This document shows positions 9,349-18,027 of a DNA stretch of 64,000 nt, in pieces. The first letter of the stretch is position 1, and each line of letters begins with the position of its first letter. Source of the stretch: Pseudomonas pisciculturae (GTDB lineage: Bacteria; Pseudomonadota; Gammaproteobacteria; Pseudomonadales; Pseudomonadaceae); the NCBI RefSeq assembly GCF_015461805.1, contig NZ_JACVZE010000011.1, positions 103,272 to 167,271 of the forward strand, given 5' to 3'. A program made the translations under genes and the position numbers. Below the pieces are notes generated by a model, which was not told where the DNA came from, searched no databases, and saw only the letters and a list, made by a program, of their open reading frames with translations.

Positions 9349-9370
9349 GAACCGTGGTTTGAGCAGAAAT

Positions 9371-10846
9371 TTAGAGTGATTCGATATCGATCAGCACGCT
9401 TTTAAAGCGCAGGTTGGCTTCAAACGCTTCCCGGCCCAAATCCTTGCCGATCCCGGAGCGCTTGTACCCACCGGTGGGCAAAATATAGTCATTGCTGCGG
9501 CCATAACGATTGACCCACACGGTGCCCACTTCCAGGCCCCGCACTAACCGCAACGCACGATTGATATCTGCCGTATGCACACCGGCCGCCAAGCCGTAGG
9601 TGGCGTGAGCCGCAAGGTTCAATGCCTCTTCTTCAGTATCAAATGCCTGGATCGTCAACACCGGCCCAAAGATCTCTTCACACACCGCCGGGTTCGTATC
9701 ATCCACCCCTGCCAGCAATGTGGGCCGGTAATACGCGCCGCCCAGCCTGTCGAACAACCCGCCGCCACTCAACACTTCGGCGCCGGCAGCTACTGAGCGC
9801 TGCACAATCGCGTCAATACGACTGGCCTGCAACCGCGAGATGATCGGCGACAAGGTGCTGTCCGGTGCCCAGGTCGGCCCCGGCTTCAAACCCTCGAAAT
9901 ACCCCTGCAAATGCTCGATGAACGGCGCCATCACCGACCGTTCGATCAGCAACCGCGAGCCGGACACGCATACCTGCCCGGCATTGCCGGTAATCGCCAG
10001 CGCCACGGTGCGCGCGGTCTTGGCCAGGTCCGGTACATCGGCAAACACCAGTTGCGGGCTTTTGCCGCCCAGTTCCAAGGTCACCGGTTTCGGGCCGACC
10101 AACGCGCAGGTGGACATGATGCTCGACCCGGTCGCGGTGGAGCCGGTAAACGTTACCTTGCCGATGCGTGGGTGCCGACACAGCGCATCACCGGTGGTAC
10201 GGCCATCGCCCTGCACAACGTTGAAAATTCCGGCAGGAATCCCGGCCTGCAACGCCAACTCGGCAAAGCGCAGGCTGCTGAACGGCGTCAGCTCCGAAGG
10301 CTTGAGCACCACCGCATTACCTGCCGCCAACGCCGGGGCGACTTTCCACGAGGCCATGCTCAGGGGAAAATTCCACGGGGCAATTGCGGCGATCACGCCA
10401 TAGGGCTCGGCGATCTGCATCCCCAGACGATCGGTCTGGGTGGCGGCCACGCTGCCGCCGTGCTTGTCCGCCAGTTCGGCGAAGAAGCGAATGCCTTCGG
10501 CCACGTAGGGAATGTCCCAGGCAATCACATCTTTATGCGGCCGGGTCGACCCCACGGCTTCCAAGGGTGCCAATACGGCCGCGTCAGCCTCGATCAAGTC
10601 GGCCCAGCGCCGCATCACCCGTGCCCGTTCACGGGGTGGGCGCCTGGCCCAATCGCTGGTGGTGAAGGCGTGCCAGGCATTGTTGACGGCTTCGTCCACC
10701 AGGGCTGCATCGGCCACCGGCAACTCAGCGTAAGCCACGCCGTCCGAGGGCCGCACCACTTCAAGGCCAGAGGCGGCGTCACGGTATTGGCCACCGATAA
10801 AGTGGGCGCTGCGCACAGCAATAAGGCGAGGGTCGAAGCTGTCCAT
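9371..10846 (-). CDS. NAD(P)-dependent aldehyde dehydrogenase
   Basis: A 491-residue ALDH-superfamily enzyme that oxidises an aldehyde to an acid. Visible signatures are APWNFPL (cofactor/active-site Asn), FTGSTATG (nucleotide binding), the general base Glu258 in TLELGG, the catalytic nucleophile Cys293 in GQVCVSG, and EEIFGPV near the C-terminus. It is transcribed in the same direction as the oxidase operon but separated from it by a REPIN, so it may be an independent unit that removes the aldehyde made by the PuuB-like oxidase. The ATG at 10846 gives the normal length; the 23-residue extension to 10915 is unlikely. Confidence 0.9.
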   Translation of the reverse strand: MDSFDPRLIAVRSAHFIGGQYRDAASGLEVVRPSDGVAYAELPVADAALVDEAVNNAWHAFTTSDWARRPPRERARVMRRWADLIEADAAVLAPLEAVGSTRPHKDVIAWDIPYVAEGIRFFAELADKHGGSVAATQTDRLGMQIAEPYGVIAAIAPWNFPLSMASWKVAPALAAGNAVVLKPSELTPFSSLRFAELALQAGIPAGIFNVVQGDGRTTGDALCRHPRIGKVTFTGSTATGSSIMSTCALVGPKPVTLELGGKSPQLVFADVPDLAKTARTVALAITGNAGQVCVSGSRLLIERSVMAPFIEHLQGYFEGLKPGPTWAPDSTLSPIISRLQASRIDAIVQRSVAAGAEVLSGGGLFDRLGGAYYRPTLLAGVDDTNPAVCEEIFGPVLTIQAFDTEEEALNLAAHATYGLAAGVHTADINRALRLVRGLEVGTVWVNRYGRSNDYILPTGGYKRSGIGKDLGREAFEANLRFKSVLIDIESL

Positions 10847-11074
10847 GGGGTACTCCAAAAGGGTCACGGTGCGTGAAAAACGCAGGCCTCCATCGTAGAA
10901 AAAAAACCCTGGCATTTGCTGCTGACCTCAGGGGGCAATTAAGTAGTAACTGTGGTCTTGTGGTGTACGGCCCATGGAATCTACCGAATGTTACCGGCCC
11001 TCTTGCCAGGGTTTCGATCAGGTGGGATACAGGCATTCTCGTGCTGCATACACAACGTTTTCTGGAGGCTCGCC

Positions 11075-11917
11075 ATGCCACACCCCGCTTATGTCTACCG
11101 CCCGATGACGGCGGCCGACCTGCCCGCCGCCCATGCGCTGTCGGTGCAACTCAAATGGCCCCATCGCCTGGAAGACTGGGCGATGCTGCAACGGGTCAGT
11201 GACGGCTTTGTGGTGCTTGATGGCGAGCGGTTGATCGGCAGTGCCTTCACTTGCCCACAGGGTGATTACGCCACCATCGGCCTGGTGATCGTGAGCAATG
11301 ACTACCAGGGCCAGGGCATCGGGCGCCGCTTGATGGAAAAAGCCCTCGCCGCTTGTGGCACCCGCACGCCGATGCTCAACGCGACACTCGCGGGCGCACC
11401 GCTGTATGAGAGCCAGGGCTTTGTCGAATTCGGTCGGGTGCAGCAGCATCAAGGCCAGGCGCTGGTGCCTGATTTGCCGCCACTGGCCGACGGCGAAACC
11501 TGCCGCCCGCTGCACGCCGATGATCACGCCGCCCTGCTCACCCTGGCCAAAGCCGCCAGCGGCCTGGACCGTCGCGAAGTACTGCGCGACTTGCAGGTAG
11601 AACACGCTGTTGGCATCGAGCGCGACGGCAAGCTGCGCGGCTTCGCCCTACTGCGACCGTTCGGGCGTGGCCGTTGTATCGGCCCCGTAGTGGCTGAAAA
11701 CATCAATCAGGCCAAACACCTGATCGCCGTGTTGCTGGCCCAGGTACCGGACGCCTTCGTGCGCATCGACATCCCGGTCGCCTGCGGCCTCAGCGACTGG
11801 CTCGAACAGGCCGGCCTGAAAAACATCGACACCGTCGCCCAGATGGCCCTGGGCACCCCGCCCCAGGCCAGCCAAGGCGTGTACCCGTTTGCGCTGATCA
11901 CCCAGGCGATTGGCTGA
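11075..11917 (+). CDS. GNAT-family N-acetyltransferase (two-domain)
   Basis: A 280-residue protein. The N-terminal half is a GNAT domain with the acetyl-CoA loop in SNDYQGQGIGRRLMEKAL; the C-terminal half (from about residue 145) resembles the DUF1338/GNAT-like second domain seen in tandem acetyltransferases and ends in YPFALITQAIG. It probably acetylates an amine; the acceptor is unknown. The start at 11075 is preceded by CTGGAGG, a good ribosome-binding site. It forms a two-gene unit with the cupin gene 22 bp downstream and is divergent from the aldehyde dehydrogenase. Confidence 0.8.
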   Translation: MPHPAYVYRPMTAADLPAAHALSVQLKWPHRLEDWAMLQRVSDGFVVLDGERLIGSAFTCPQGDYATIGLVIVSNDYQGQGIGRRLMEKALAACGTRTPMLNATLAGAPLYESQGFVEFGRVQQHQGQALVPDLPPLADGETCRPLHADDHAALLTLAKAASGLDRREVLRDLQVEHAVGIERDGKLRGFALLRPFGRGRCIGPVVAENINQAKHLIAVLLAQVPDAFVRIDIPVACGLSDWLEQAGLKNIDTVAQMALGTPPQASQGVYPFALITQAIG

Positions 11918-11939
11918 CTTTTATCCCGGAGCATTTCCC

Positions 11940-12653
11940 ATGTCATCACCCCAGATCCTGCTGTTGGCTCGCGCCGATGGCAGCCGCGTTGCCACGTCTT
12001 TCAATACAGCGGCCTTGAGCGCAAAGGACCCTTTCGGCGACAGCCGCCAACTCGCCTGGCAGGGCGATGACGGCGTGTCTGCCGGGCTGGTGCAGTTCAG
12101 CGGCGAAGCCGTGATTGACGCCTTCCCCCACAGCGAAACCCTGGTGGTGCACGCTGGCTCCGTGGCGCTGAGTACCGCCGACCATACGCTGGAGCTGGGC
12201 ATCGGCGACAGTGTCGTGATTGGCCGAGGCACCCGCCTCAGCGTGCAGGCCGGCACCGGCAGCGAATGGGCCTTCTGCGCCGTCGACCTGCCCGATGCCC
12301 CTAACCGCCCCGGCCTCACACCGCTGCCCGCTCACACGTTGCTCAATCCTTCCGCCGCCCCGGAACCGCAGATCCTGATCGGCCCCGCGCCGCAGTGCCG
12401 TGCGCTTAACCTGTTCGACGACGAAACCACCGAACTGCGCGTCGGCATCTGGGACTCCACCCCCTACGCCCGCCACGGCCGCCCGCACAAACTGCATGAG
12501 TTGATGTACCTGATTGAAGGCAGCGTGACCCTCACTGACGACAACGGCAGCGCCGTGACGGTCAACCCTGGCGACACGGTGTTCGTGGCCAAAGGCGCAC
12601 CGTGTGCGTGGAGCAGTGCGGTGTATGTGCGCAAGGTGTATGCGGTGAAGTGA
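11940..12653 (+). CDS. Bicupin-domain protein (Cupin_3 type)
   Basis: A 237-residue protein with two cupin-like halves. The second is well conserved: WDSTPYARHGRPHKLHELMYLIEG carries the His/Glu metal-ligand pattern of cupin motif 1, and NPGDTVFVAKGAPCAW is motif 2. The first half (residues about 50-110) keeps the fold pattern but has fewer His residues. Close relatives are small cupins annotated as DUF861 and found beside amine-oxidising enzymes. Enzymatic or sensory role unknown. Follows the acetyltransferase gene with a CCGGAGC ribosome-binding site. Confidence 0.75.
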   Translation: MSSPQILLLARADGSRVATSFNTAALSAKDPFGDSRQLAWQGDDGVSAGLVQFSGEAVIDAFPHSETLVVHAGSVALSTADHTLELGIGDSVVIGRGTRLSVQAGTGSEWAFCAVDLPDAPNRPGLTPLPAHTLLNPSAAPEPQILIGPAPQCRALNLFDDETTELRVGIWDSTPYARHGRPHKLHELMYLIEGSVTLTDDNGSAVTVNPGDTVFVAKGAPCAWSSAVYVRKVYAVK

Positions 12654-12657
12654 TGAG

Positions 12658-12790
12658 TGTGGCTTGCCCGCTATGGCGGTGTGTCAGTCAGTACAATTGC
12701 ACGCTGACGCACCGCTATCGGGGGCAAGCCCCCTCCCACATCTGGATCTGCGCCAGGCTGAGAAAATAGTCACACCGCCCCTCCCACAGT
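12658..12790. repeat. REPIN, left unit degraded
   Basis: A left REP remnant (TGTGGCTTGCCCGCTATGGCGG), spacer TGTCAGTCA...CTGACGCACCG, then GGGGGCAAGCCCCCTCCCACA, followed by a second CCGCCCCTCCCACA end. It sits between the convergent cupin and flavin monooxygenase genes, a usual REPIN location, and may help terminate transcription. Confidence 0.75.
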
Positions 12791-12822
12791 TTGAACTGAG
12801 TTCGGCAGGTATTCCGGGTGGG

Positions 12823-14175
12823 TTATAAAGCCGCTACTTTCAACGCTGGAGCCGAACGCGCCGCGGTGTGCCGATTGACCGGCACGGGCAAGCCCAAATG
12901 CCCACGCAAGGTGCTGTGGCTGTATTCACTGCGAAACAACCCGCGCTCACGCAACAGCGGCAGCACTTGATCGGTAAACCGCGCAAAGTCATCCGGCGCG
13001 CCCACGTGGATATTGAAGCCATCCACCGCCCCGTCCACGAACCAGCGTTCGATTTCGTCGGCCACGGTCTTGGGCGAGCCGACAAAACTGGAAAACGGCT
13101 TGGCAAAGCGCAACGCCGCCTGGCGCAAGGTCAAGCCTTGATCGCGGGCCACTTGCTTAATGTTCTCGGCGTGCCCGCGATAGCCATTGCTGCCCAAATC
13201 CCCCAGTTCCGGGAAGGGTTCGTCCAGTGGAAACTGGCTGAAATCGTGGTAGTTGAATGGCCGCCCCAGTTGCACCAGCGCCTTGTCCAGGTCCAGCTCG
13301 CCGTTGCGTTCGCGGTCAATGGCCTGAGCCTGTTCGTCGGTGTCGGCAATGATCGGCGAGATACCCGGCAGGATGGTTACGTGGTCGGGGTTGCGCCCGG
13401 CGGCGGCGGTGCGTTTTTTGATGTCGCTGTAGTACGCCTGGGCGTCTTCAAAGTTGCCCACGCCGGCAAAGATCCCCTCGGCATAGTTGGCCGCCAGGCT
13501 GCGCCCTGACTCAGAAATACCGGCCTGGAAAATCACCGGTTGGCCTTGGGCCGAGCGTTCGATATTCAACGGCCCGGTGACCGAGAAAAATTCGCCCTGG
13601 TGATCGAGCCGGTGCTGGCGTTGAGGGTCGAGGAACACCTTGTTCTGCTTGTCGCGCACAAAGGCGTCGTCTTCGTAGGAGTCCCACAGGCCTTGCACGA
13701 CGTCCAGGTGCTCGGCGGCGCGGCGGTAGCGCTCGGTGTGGTCGATGTGTTGCTCGCGGCCAAAATTACCAGCGGCGCCTTCAAGGCCGGTGGTGACGAC
13801 GTTCCAGCCAGCGCGACCGCCGCTGATATGGTCGAGTGAGGCGAATTGGCGGGCGACGTTGAAAGGTTCGGTATAGGACGTGGTCAGGGTGGCAACCAGG
13901 CCGATTTTTGAGGTAGCGCCGGCGAGGGCCGAGAGCAGGGTCAAGGGTTCCAGGCGGTTGAGGAAATGCGGCGCGGAATCGGGGGTGATGTAGGGGCTGT
14001 CGACGATGAACACCAGGTCGAACTTGGCCGCTTCTGCTTGTTGCGCCTGGGCGCGGTACCAGTCGATATCGACGCTGGCAGTACCGGGGATTTGCGGGTG
14101 CAGCCATTCGTTTTGCGCGGTGCCGACGCCGGTGAGGATGGCGCCGAATTTGAGTTGGCGGGGTGAGGTGGGCAT
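12823..14175 (-). CDS. LLM-class (NtaA/SnaA/DmoA-type) flavin-dependent monooxygenase
   Basis: A 450-residue class-C flavin monooxygenase that would use FMNH2 and O2 to oxidise a sulphur- or nitrogen-containing compound. Signatures include WYRAQAQQAEAAKFDLVF, LLSALAGATSKIGL, HISGGRAGWNVVT and WDSYEDDAF, all standard for the nitrilotriacetate/DMS monooxygenase branch. The ATG at 14175 has CAGGAGTG upstream. It follows RidA and an amine oxidase in a cluster with an amino-acid-type ABC transporter and a TonB receptor, suggesting oxidation of an imported N- or S-compound. A paralogue lies at 40160. A dedicated flavin reductase is not present nearby. Confidence 0.88.
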   Translation of the reverse strand: MPTSPRQLKFGAILTGVGTAQNEWLHPQIPGTASVDIDWYRAQAQQAEAAKFDLVFIVDSPYITPDSAPHFLNRLEPLTLLSALAGATSKIGLVATLTTSYTEPFNVARQFASLDHISGGRAGWNVVTTGLEGAAGNFGREQHIDHTERYRRAAEHLDVVQGLWDSYEDDAFVRDKQNKVFLDPQRQHRLDHQGEFFSVTGPLNIERSAQGQPVIFQAGISESGRSLAANYAEGIFAGVGNFEDAQAYYSDIKKRTAAAGRNPDHVTILPGISPIIADTDEQAQAIDRERNGELDLDKALVQLGRPFNYHDFSQFPLDEPFPELGDLGSNGYRGHAENIKQVARDQGLTLRQAALRFAKPFSSFVGSPKTVADEIERWFVDGAVDGFNIHVGAPDDFARFTDQVLPLLRERGLFRSEYSHSTLRGHLGLPVPVNRHTAARSAPALKVAAL

Positions 14176-14225
14176 GAGAACACTCCTGGAATAAATAGAC
14201 ATCACTGGAGGAACCTAATCAAAAA

Positions 14226-14253
14226 TGTGGGAGCGGGCTTGCTCGCTCCCACA
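14226..14253. repeat. Single REP hairpin
   Basis: TGTGGGAGCGGGC TTG CTCGCTCCCACA folds into a near-perfect stem. It lies 17 bp after the RidA stop and upstream of the monooxygenase, so it could attenuate transcription between the two genes. No downstream T-tract was seen. Confidence 0.75.
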
Positions 14254-14269
14254 GTTTTGACCGAGTTGG

Positions 14270-14704
14270 TCAGTTAGTTCTGGCGGCGATCGCTTCTACT
14301 TCGATCAGGGCACCGGGCAGGGGCAGCGCTACTACTTGCAGGGCCGTACGCGCCGGTTTATTCGGCTGCTCAGGCGTGCCGAAGAACTGCGTATACCCGG
14401 CCTGCAACCCGGCAAAATCCAACTTGCCGCCCGTCTCTTCAGCCCCCACCAAAAACACCCTCAACTGCACGATGTCGCCCAGGTCCAGGTCTTGCTGACG
14501 CAAAATCTGGCGGATCTTGTTGAACACCGACACCGTCTGCACCTCGGTATTGCCATAGGCCGCCGGCGTACCCGCCGGGGCGTTGGCGTCGTGCAGATCG
14601 GGCAAGGTGCCGCTGACGAAGATCAGGCTTGCCGAGGCTGGCACGGTGACCGTCTGGGAGATCGGGAAATTACCGACGCTGGTGCGTTGAATGCTGTCGC
14701 TCAT
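14270..14704 (-). CDS. RidA/YjgF-family enamine/imine deaminase
   Basis: A 144-residue RidA-family protein. The C-terminal block PARTALQVVALPLPGALIEVEAIA carries the conserved Arg and Glu of the active site. RidA proteins hydrolyse reactive imines released by amine-oxidising flavoenzymes or PLP enzymes; the adjacent upstream amine oxidase would be a natural source of such an imine. AAGGAG lies correctly ahead of the ATG at 14704, and the gene begins 12 bp after the amine oxidase stop. Confidence 0.9.
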   Translation of the reverse strand: MSDSIQRTSVGNFPISQTVTVPASASLIFVSGTLPDLHDANAPAGTPAAYGNTEVQTVSVFNKIRQILRQQDLDLGDIVQLRVFLVGAEETGGKLDFAGLQAGYTQFFGTPEQPNKPARTALQVVALPLPGALIEVEAIAARTN

Positions 14705-14715
14705 GATGACTCTCC

Positions 14716-16299
14716 TTAGGACGCGGCCACGGCCGCAATCTGACGTTGTTGAGTGATGCGCTCGGCCAGTTGCCCGACCACATGACGCGCCGAGTTGGCT
14801 GCCGACTCCTGCCAGATGCCCACGCCGCTTTGCACCAGGCCGTCGCCGGCGAAGTACACGCGGCCAAAGCCCTCTTCAAGCAGGGCGCTGGCATCGGCTG
14901 GGAAGTGTTCGCGTTGCAGCCACGGGCCTTCGCTGTAGGGGATCTGTTCCCAGGACACGGCCAGCGGGTGGCGCAGGTGTTTGGAGTAGCCGGGGTGCAG
15001 CAGCTCGACGGCTTCTTTGGAGGTGGCGTACTGCGTGTCCAGCGGTTGTGCGCCAAATACGTCGGCGCCCTCCCCGGTCACATAACCCGCTACCAGCAAG
15101 CCTTCGCGGGTATTGAGGTCATTGCTCGGGTACCACAACAGGCGCGCCGGGTGCTCGATCCACGAGAGGCCGCCGTAGGTACGGTAGTCGCTCTCCCAGA
15201 AGCGCGGCGATTGCCACGCCACTTTGGTCGCCTGGTCGCTGCGGGTGCTGAGCAGCGCGGCCTTGATCGGTTCGCTGAAGTCGGTGTCGAGCTTGGCCAG
15301 CAACGGCAATGGCAGGGTCGAGACGAGGTAATCGGCACGCACGACCTGTTCACGCCCGCTGTGGTTGTCGTGATAGGTAACGGCGACACCGTCTTCCAAC
15401 TGGCGGATCTGCCGCACCTGGGCGCCCAATTGCACGTGGTCGCGAACCCGTGCGTAAAAGGCATCGGTGATACGGTCCATGCCGCCCACCGGTTGGAACA
15501 TGGTGGCGGAAAACTCCGGGAATTCGGTGTGCAGCAACGCGCCCCACAGCTCCGGGTGCAGCAGCTGATCCAGCGACAGCGGGCTGCGGCTGGCCGGCAA
15601 TGCACCGGGATGGGCCGGTGATTCCAGGTGCCCCGAACGAATCGTGCCTTCAAACGCCAGCTCTTGGGACAGGTCGCCATACACCTGTAAAAACGCCAGC
15701 AACCGCGTGCGTTCTTCGCCGCTCAACACATCATCAAGAGCATCGCGCTGCACGGCTTTGGCCAGCAGGCCGGACAAGTGCCCACGCGCATCATTGATCG
15801 CCTGCCCGACGCTGAACGCGGGCTTGGCCACATCCGGCCGCACCTGAGCGCCGTGGCTGCTGTTGACCAGCACTTCCAGCGGTACACCCAGCTCGCTGCA
15901 ATAGTCGAGGATCGTTCGGTGCTGGCTGGGAATTCGCGCCGGCCCTGCATTGAAATAATGGCCCTTATCGAAAGCGGCGGTTTGTGTGCGGCCGTCCTTG
16001 TAGTCCACGCGGTCGCCGTTGCGAATCGTCCAGGTGCGGCCGCCGACCCGCTCGCGGGCCTCCAGCACTTGCACGTTAAACCCGGCGCGGGTCAGTTCCA
16101 AGGCGGTCACCAGCCCGGCAATCCCGGCACCCAGTACCAGCACGCGGGTGCCCTGCCCCAGGCCGTCCTTGAGTTTGAGCGTCTGTGGGCGGCGGTGCGA
16201 CGAAGGCCCAAGGCCTAAAACCGCCAGTGCATCCTTGACCGCCTGCTCGCCGCCGACCGCAGCAATGCTCGACAGCGCTTCACGTCGTGTCAGTCCCAT
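14716..16299 (-). CDS. Flavin monoamine/L-amino-acid oxidase, Tat signal
   Basis: A 527-residue FAD amine oxidase. It starts with a short twin-arginine-like signal (MGLTRREALS), then FAD-binding VLVLGAGIAGL with GAGIAG at residues 57-62, VLEARERVGGRTW, and the C-terminal GRVYFAGDGLVQSGVG FAD motif. This is the L-amino-acid oxidase/monoamine oxidase layout; it deaminates an amine or amino acid, giving an imine, H2O2 and eventually ammonia. The RidA gene follows and an amino-acid-type binding protein precedes it, consistent with oxidation of the imported ligand, possibly in the periplasm if the Tat signal is used. TAAGGAG precedes the ATG. Confidence 0.88.
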   Translation of the reverse strand: MGLTRREALSSIAAVGGEQAVKDALAVLGLGPSSHRRPQTLKLKDGLGQGTRVLVLGAGIAGLVTALELTRAGFNVQVLEARERVGGRTWTIRNGDRVDYKDGRTQTAAFDKGHYFNAGPARIPSQHRTILDYCSELGVPLEVLVNSSHGAQVRPDVAKPAFSVGQAINDARGHLSGLLAKAVQRDALDDVLSGEERTRLLAFLQVYGDLSQELAFEGTIRSGHLESPAHPGALPASRSPLSLDQLLHPELWGALLHTEFPEFSATMFQPVGGMDRITDAFYARVRDHVQLGAQVRQIRQLEDGVAVTYHDNHSGREQVVRADYLVSTLPLPLLAKLDTDFSEPIKAALLSTRSDQATKVAWQSPRFWESDYRTYGGLSWIEHPARLLWYPSNDLNTREGLLVAGYVTGEGADVFGAQPLDTQYATSKEAVELLHPGYSKHLRHPLAVSWEQIPYSEGPWLQREHFPADASALLEEGFGRVYFAGDGLVQSGVGIWQESAANSARHVVGQLAERITQQRQIAAVAAS

Positions 16300-16311
16300 G
16301 CTCGTTGCTCC

Positions 16312-17235
16312 TTAATCCGGCAGGCCCGGTGGGTTGATCAGCGACTTGTCGACGCGCTCCACGTCCAGGCCCCAGCGTTGCAGTACCTGCTCGTATTGGC
16401 CGCCGGCAATCGCGCCTTCCAGCACGGTATGGATCGGCTTGACCAGGCCGTTGTCCTTGCGGGTGGTCACGGCGATATCCGCCTGCAATGGCCAGCCGCC
16501 GTTGACCGTGCCGACACGCTTGATGCCGCCGGTGATGGCGGCAGAATACGCATACACCGAGTTCGGCCCGAACAGCGCATCGGTGCGCCCCGATTGCACC
16601 GACAATTGCGCGGCGGCCTGGTCATCCAGGTACTGCAACAGCGCAGGTTTGAGGCCGGCTTTTTCGTTGGCCTCGTTCCAGGCCAGCAGGACTTTTTCCT
16701 GGTTGGTGCCGGAGCCAACGATGATTTTCAACCCGGCAATGTCCGAAGCCTGTTTGATCTCGCTGATCTTGCTGGTGCTCTTCACATAGAAGCCGAGCAC
16801 GTCCTGGCGGTAGGTGGCGAAGTCAAAACGCTTCTTGCGCGCCTCGGTCACGGTGACGTTGCTGATCACTGCGTCGAATTTGCCCGAGCTGACGCCCAGC
16901 GGCCAATCCTCCCAACTGGTCTGCACCACATTGAGCTGCAAGCCCAGGCTGTCGGCCACCAACTGCGCGGTGTCGGCTTCGCTGCCGATGGTGGTCTTGT
17001 CGTCATTGGCCAGCAGCGCCAGGGGCGGCCCGGCCACGCCGGACACGGCTACGGTGAACTTGCCCGGCTGGGCGAACTTGAAGCCCGGCGGGATCTGCGC
17101 AATGGCCGCTTCGTTACGCGGCACATGGATGCGCACACGGTCGGGGCTGAGGTCGACCTGTTGCACGGCAAACGCGCTTTGTGCGGTGCTGACAGCCAGC
17201 GCCAGCAGGGCCACACGGGCAGTAGAAATAAACAT
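16312..17235 (-). CDS. Polar amino-acid-type ABC transporter periplasmic binding protein
   Basis: A 307-residue SBP_bac_3 protein with a Sec signal (MFISTARVALLALAVSTAQSAFA, cleavage after AFA). The mature part shows the typical order: FDAVISNVTVTEARKKRFDF, then LKIIVGSGTNQEKVL and TDALFGPNSVYAY. It would deliver a polar amino acid or related compound to the transporter whose ATPase and permease genes lie directly upstream. AAGGAG precedes the ATG at 17235. The long N-terminal extension before the usual domain start (about 50 residues) is somewhat unusual. Confidence 0.88.
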   Translation of the reverse strand: MFISTARVALLALAVSTAQSAFAVQQVDLSPDRVRIHVPRNEAAIAQIPPGFKFAQPGKFTVAVSGVAGPPLALLANDDKTTIGSEADTAQLVADSLGLQLNVVQTSWEDWPLGVSSGKFDAVISNVTVTEARKKRFDFATYRQDVLGFYVKSTSKISEIKQASDIAGLKIIVGSGTNQEKVLLAWNEANEKAGLKPALLQYLDDQAAAQLSVQSGRTDALFGPNSVYAYSAAITGGIKRVGTVNGGWPLQADIAVTTRKDNGLVKPIHTVLEGAIAGGQYEQVLQRWGLDVERVDKSLINPPGLPD

Positions 17236-17253
17236 GGGCAGTCACTCCTTGAA

Positions 17254-18027
17254 CTAAAGCACCTTGCCTAAAAAGGCCACAGTGCGGGGATGTCGGGGTT
17301 GGCGAAAAATCTGTTCCGGCGGGCCTTCTTCGATCAGCTGGCCGTCGCAGAGGAACACCACGTGGTCGGCGACTTCGCGGGCAAAGCCGATCTCGTGGGT
17401 GACGATCACAAGCGTTACGCCCAGTTGGGTCAGGCCCTTGATCACGTCGAGCACTTCGCCCACCAACTCCGGGTCGAGGGCCGAGGTGGGTTCGTCGAAC
17501 AGCAGCACTTTTGGGTCTAGTGCCAACGCTCGGGCAATCGCCACGCGCTGTTGTTGACCGCCGGAGAGCTGGCGTGGAAAGGCGTCGGCCTTGTCCGCGA
17601 GGCCAACCTTGGCCAGCAGTTGGGATGCCTTGGCCTGTGCCTCGGCCTTACTCCAGCGCTTGTGGGCCAGGGGCGCTTCGGCGACGTTTTCCCAGGTGCT
17701 GAGGTGCGGGAAGAGGTTGAAGTTCTGGAACACAAAACCCACGTCGATACGGCGCTTGAGGATTTCGCGCTCCTTGAGTTCGTAGAGCAGGTCACCCTTG
17801 CGGCGGTAACCGACGTATTCGCCGTCGATGGTGATGTGCCCGCTGTCGATCTTCTCCAGGTGGTTGATGGTGCGCAGCAAGGTGGATTTGCCCGAGCCCG
17901 ATGGCCCGAGAATCACGGTGACCTTGCCGGGGTCGATGGTCAGGTCGATGTCTTTCAACACCTGTTGGTTGCCAAAGCGCTTGCCCACGCCTTGGATCTG
18001 AATGCGCCCGGCGCGTGCTTCACTCAT
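17254..18027 (-). CDS. Polar amino-acid-type ABC transporter ATP-binding protein
   Basis: A 257-residue GlnQ/HisP-type ATPase with Walker A GPSGSGKST, Q-loop FVFQNFNLFPHLS, signature LSGGQQQR and Walker B VLLFDEPTSALDPE. It drives import with the adjacent permease. The ATG at 18027 overlaps the permease stop region by 8 bp and is preceded by AAGGAGAAAA; a longer frame to 18102 is inside the permease gene. Confidence 0.9.
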   Translation of the reverse strand: MSEARAGRIQIQGVGKRFGNQQVLKDIDLTIDPGKVTVILGPSGSGKSTLLRTINHLEKIDSGHITIDGEYVGYRRKGDLLYELKEREILKRRIDVGFVFQNFNLFPHLSTWENVAEAPLAHKRWSKAEAQAKASQLLAKVGLADKADAFPRQLSGGQQQRVAIARALALDPKVLLFDEPTSALDPELVGEVLDVIKGLTQLGVTLVIVTHEIGFAREVADHVVFLCDGQLIEEGPPEQIFRQPRHPRTVAFLGKVL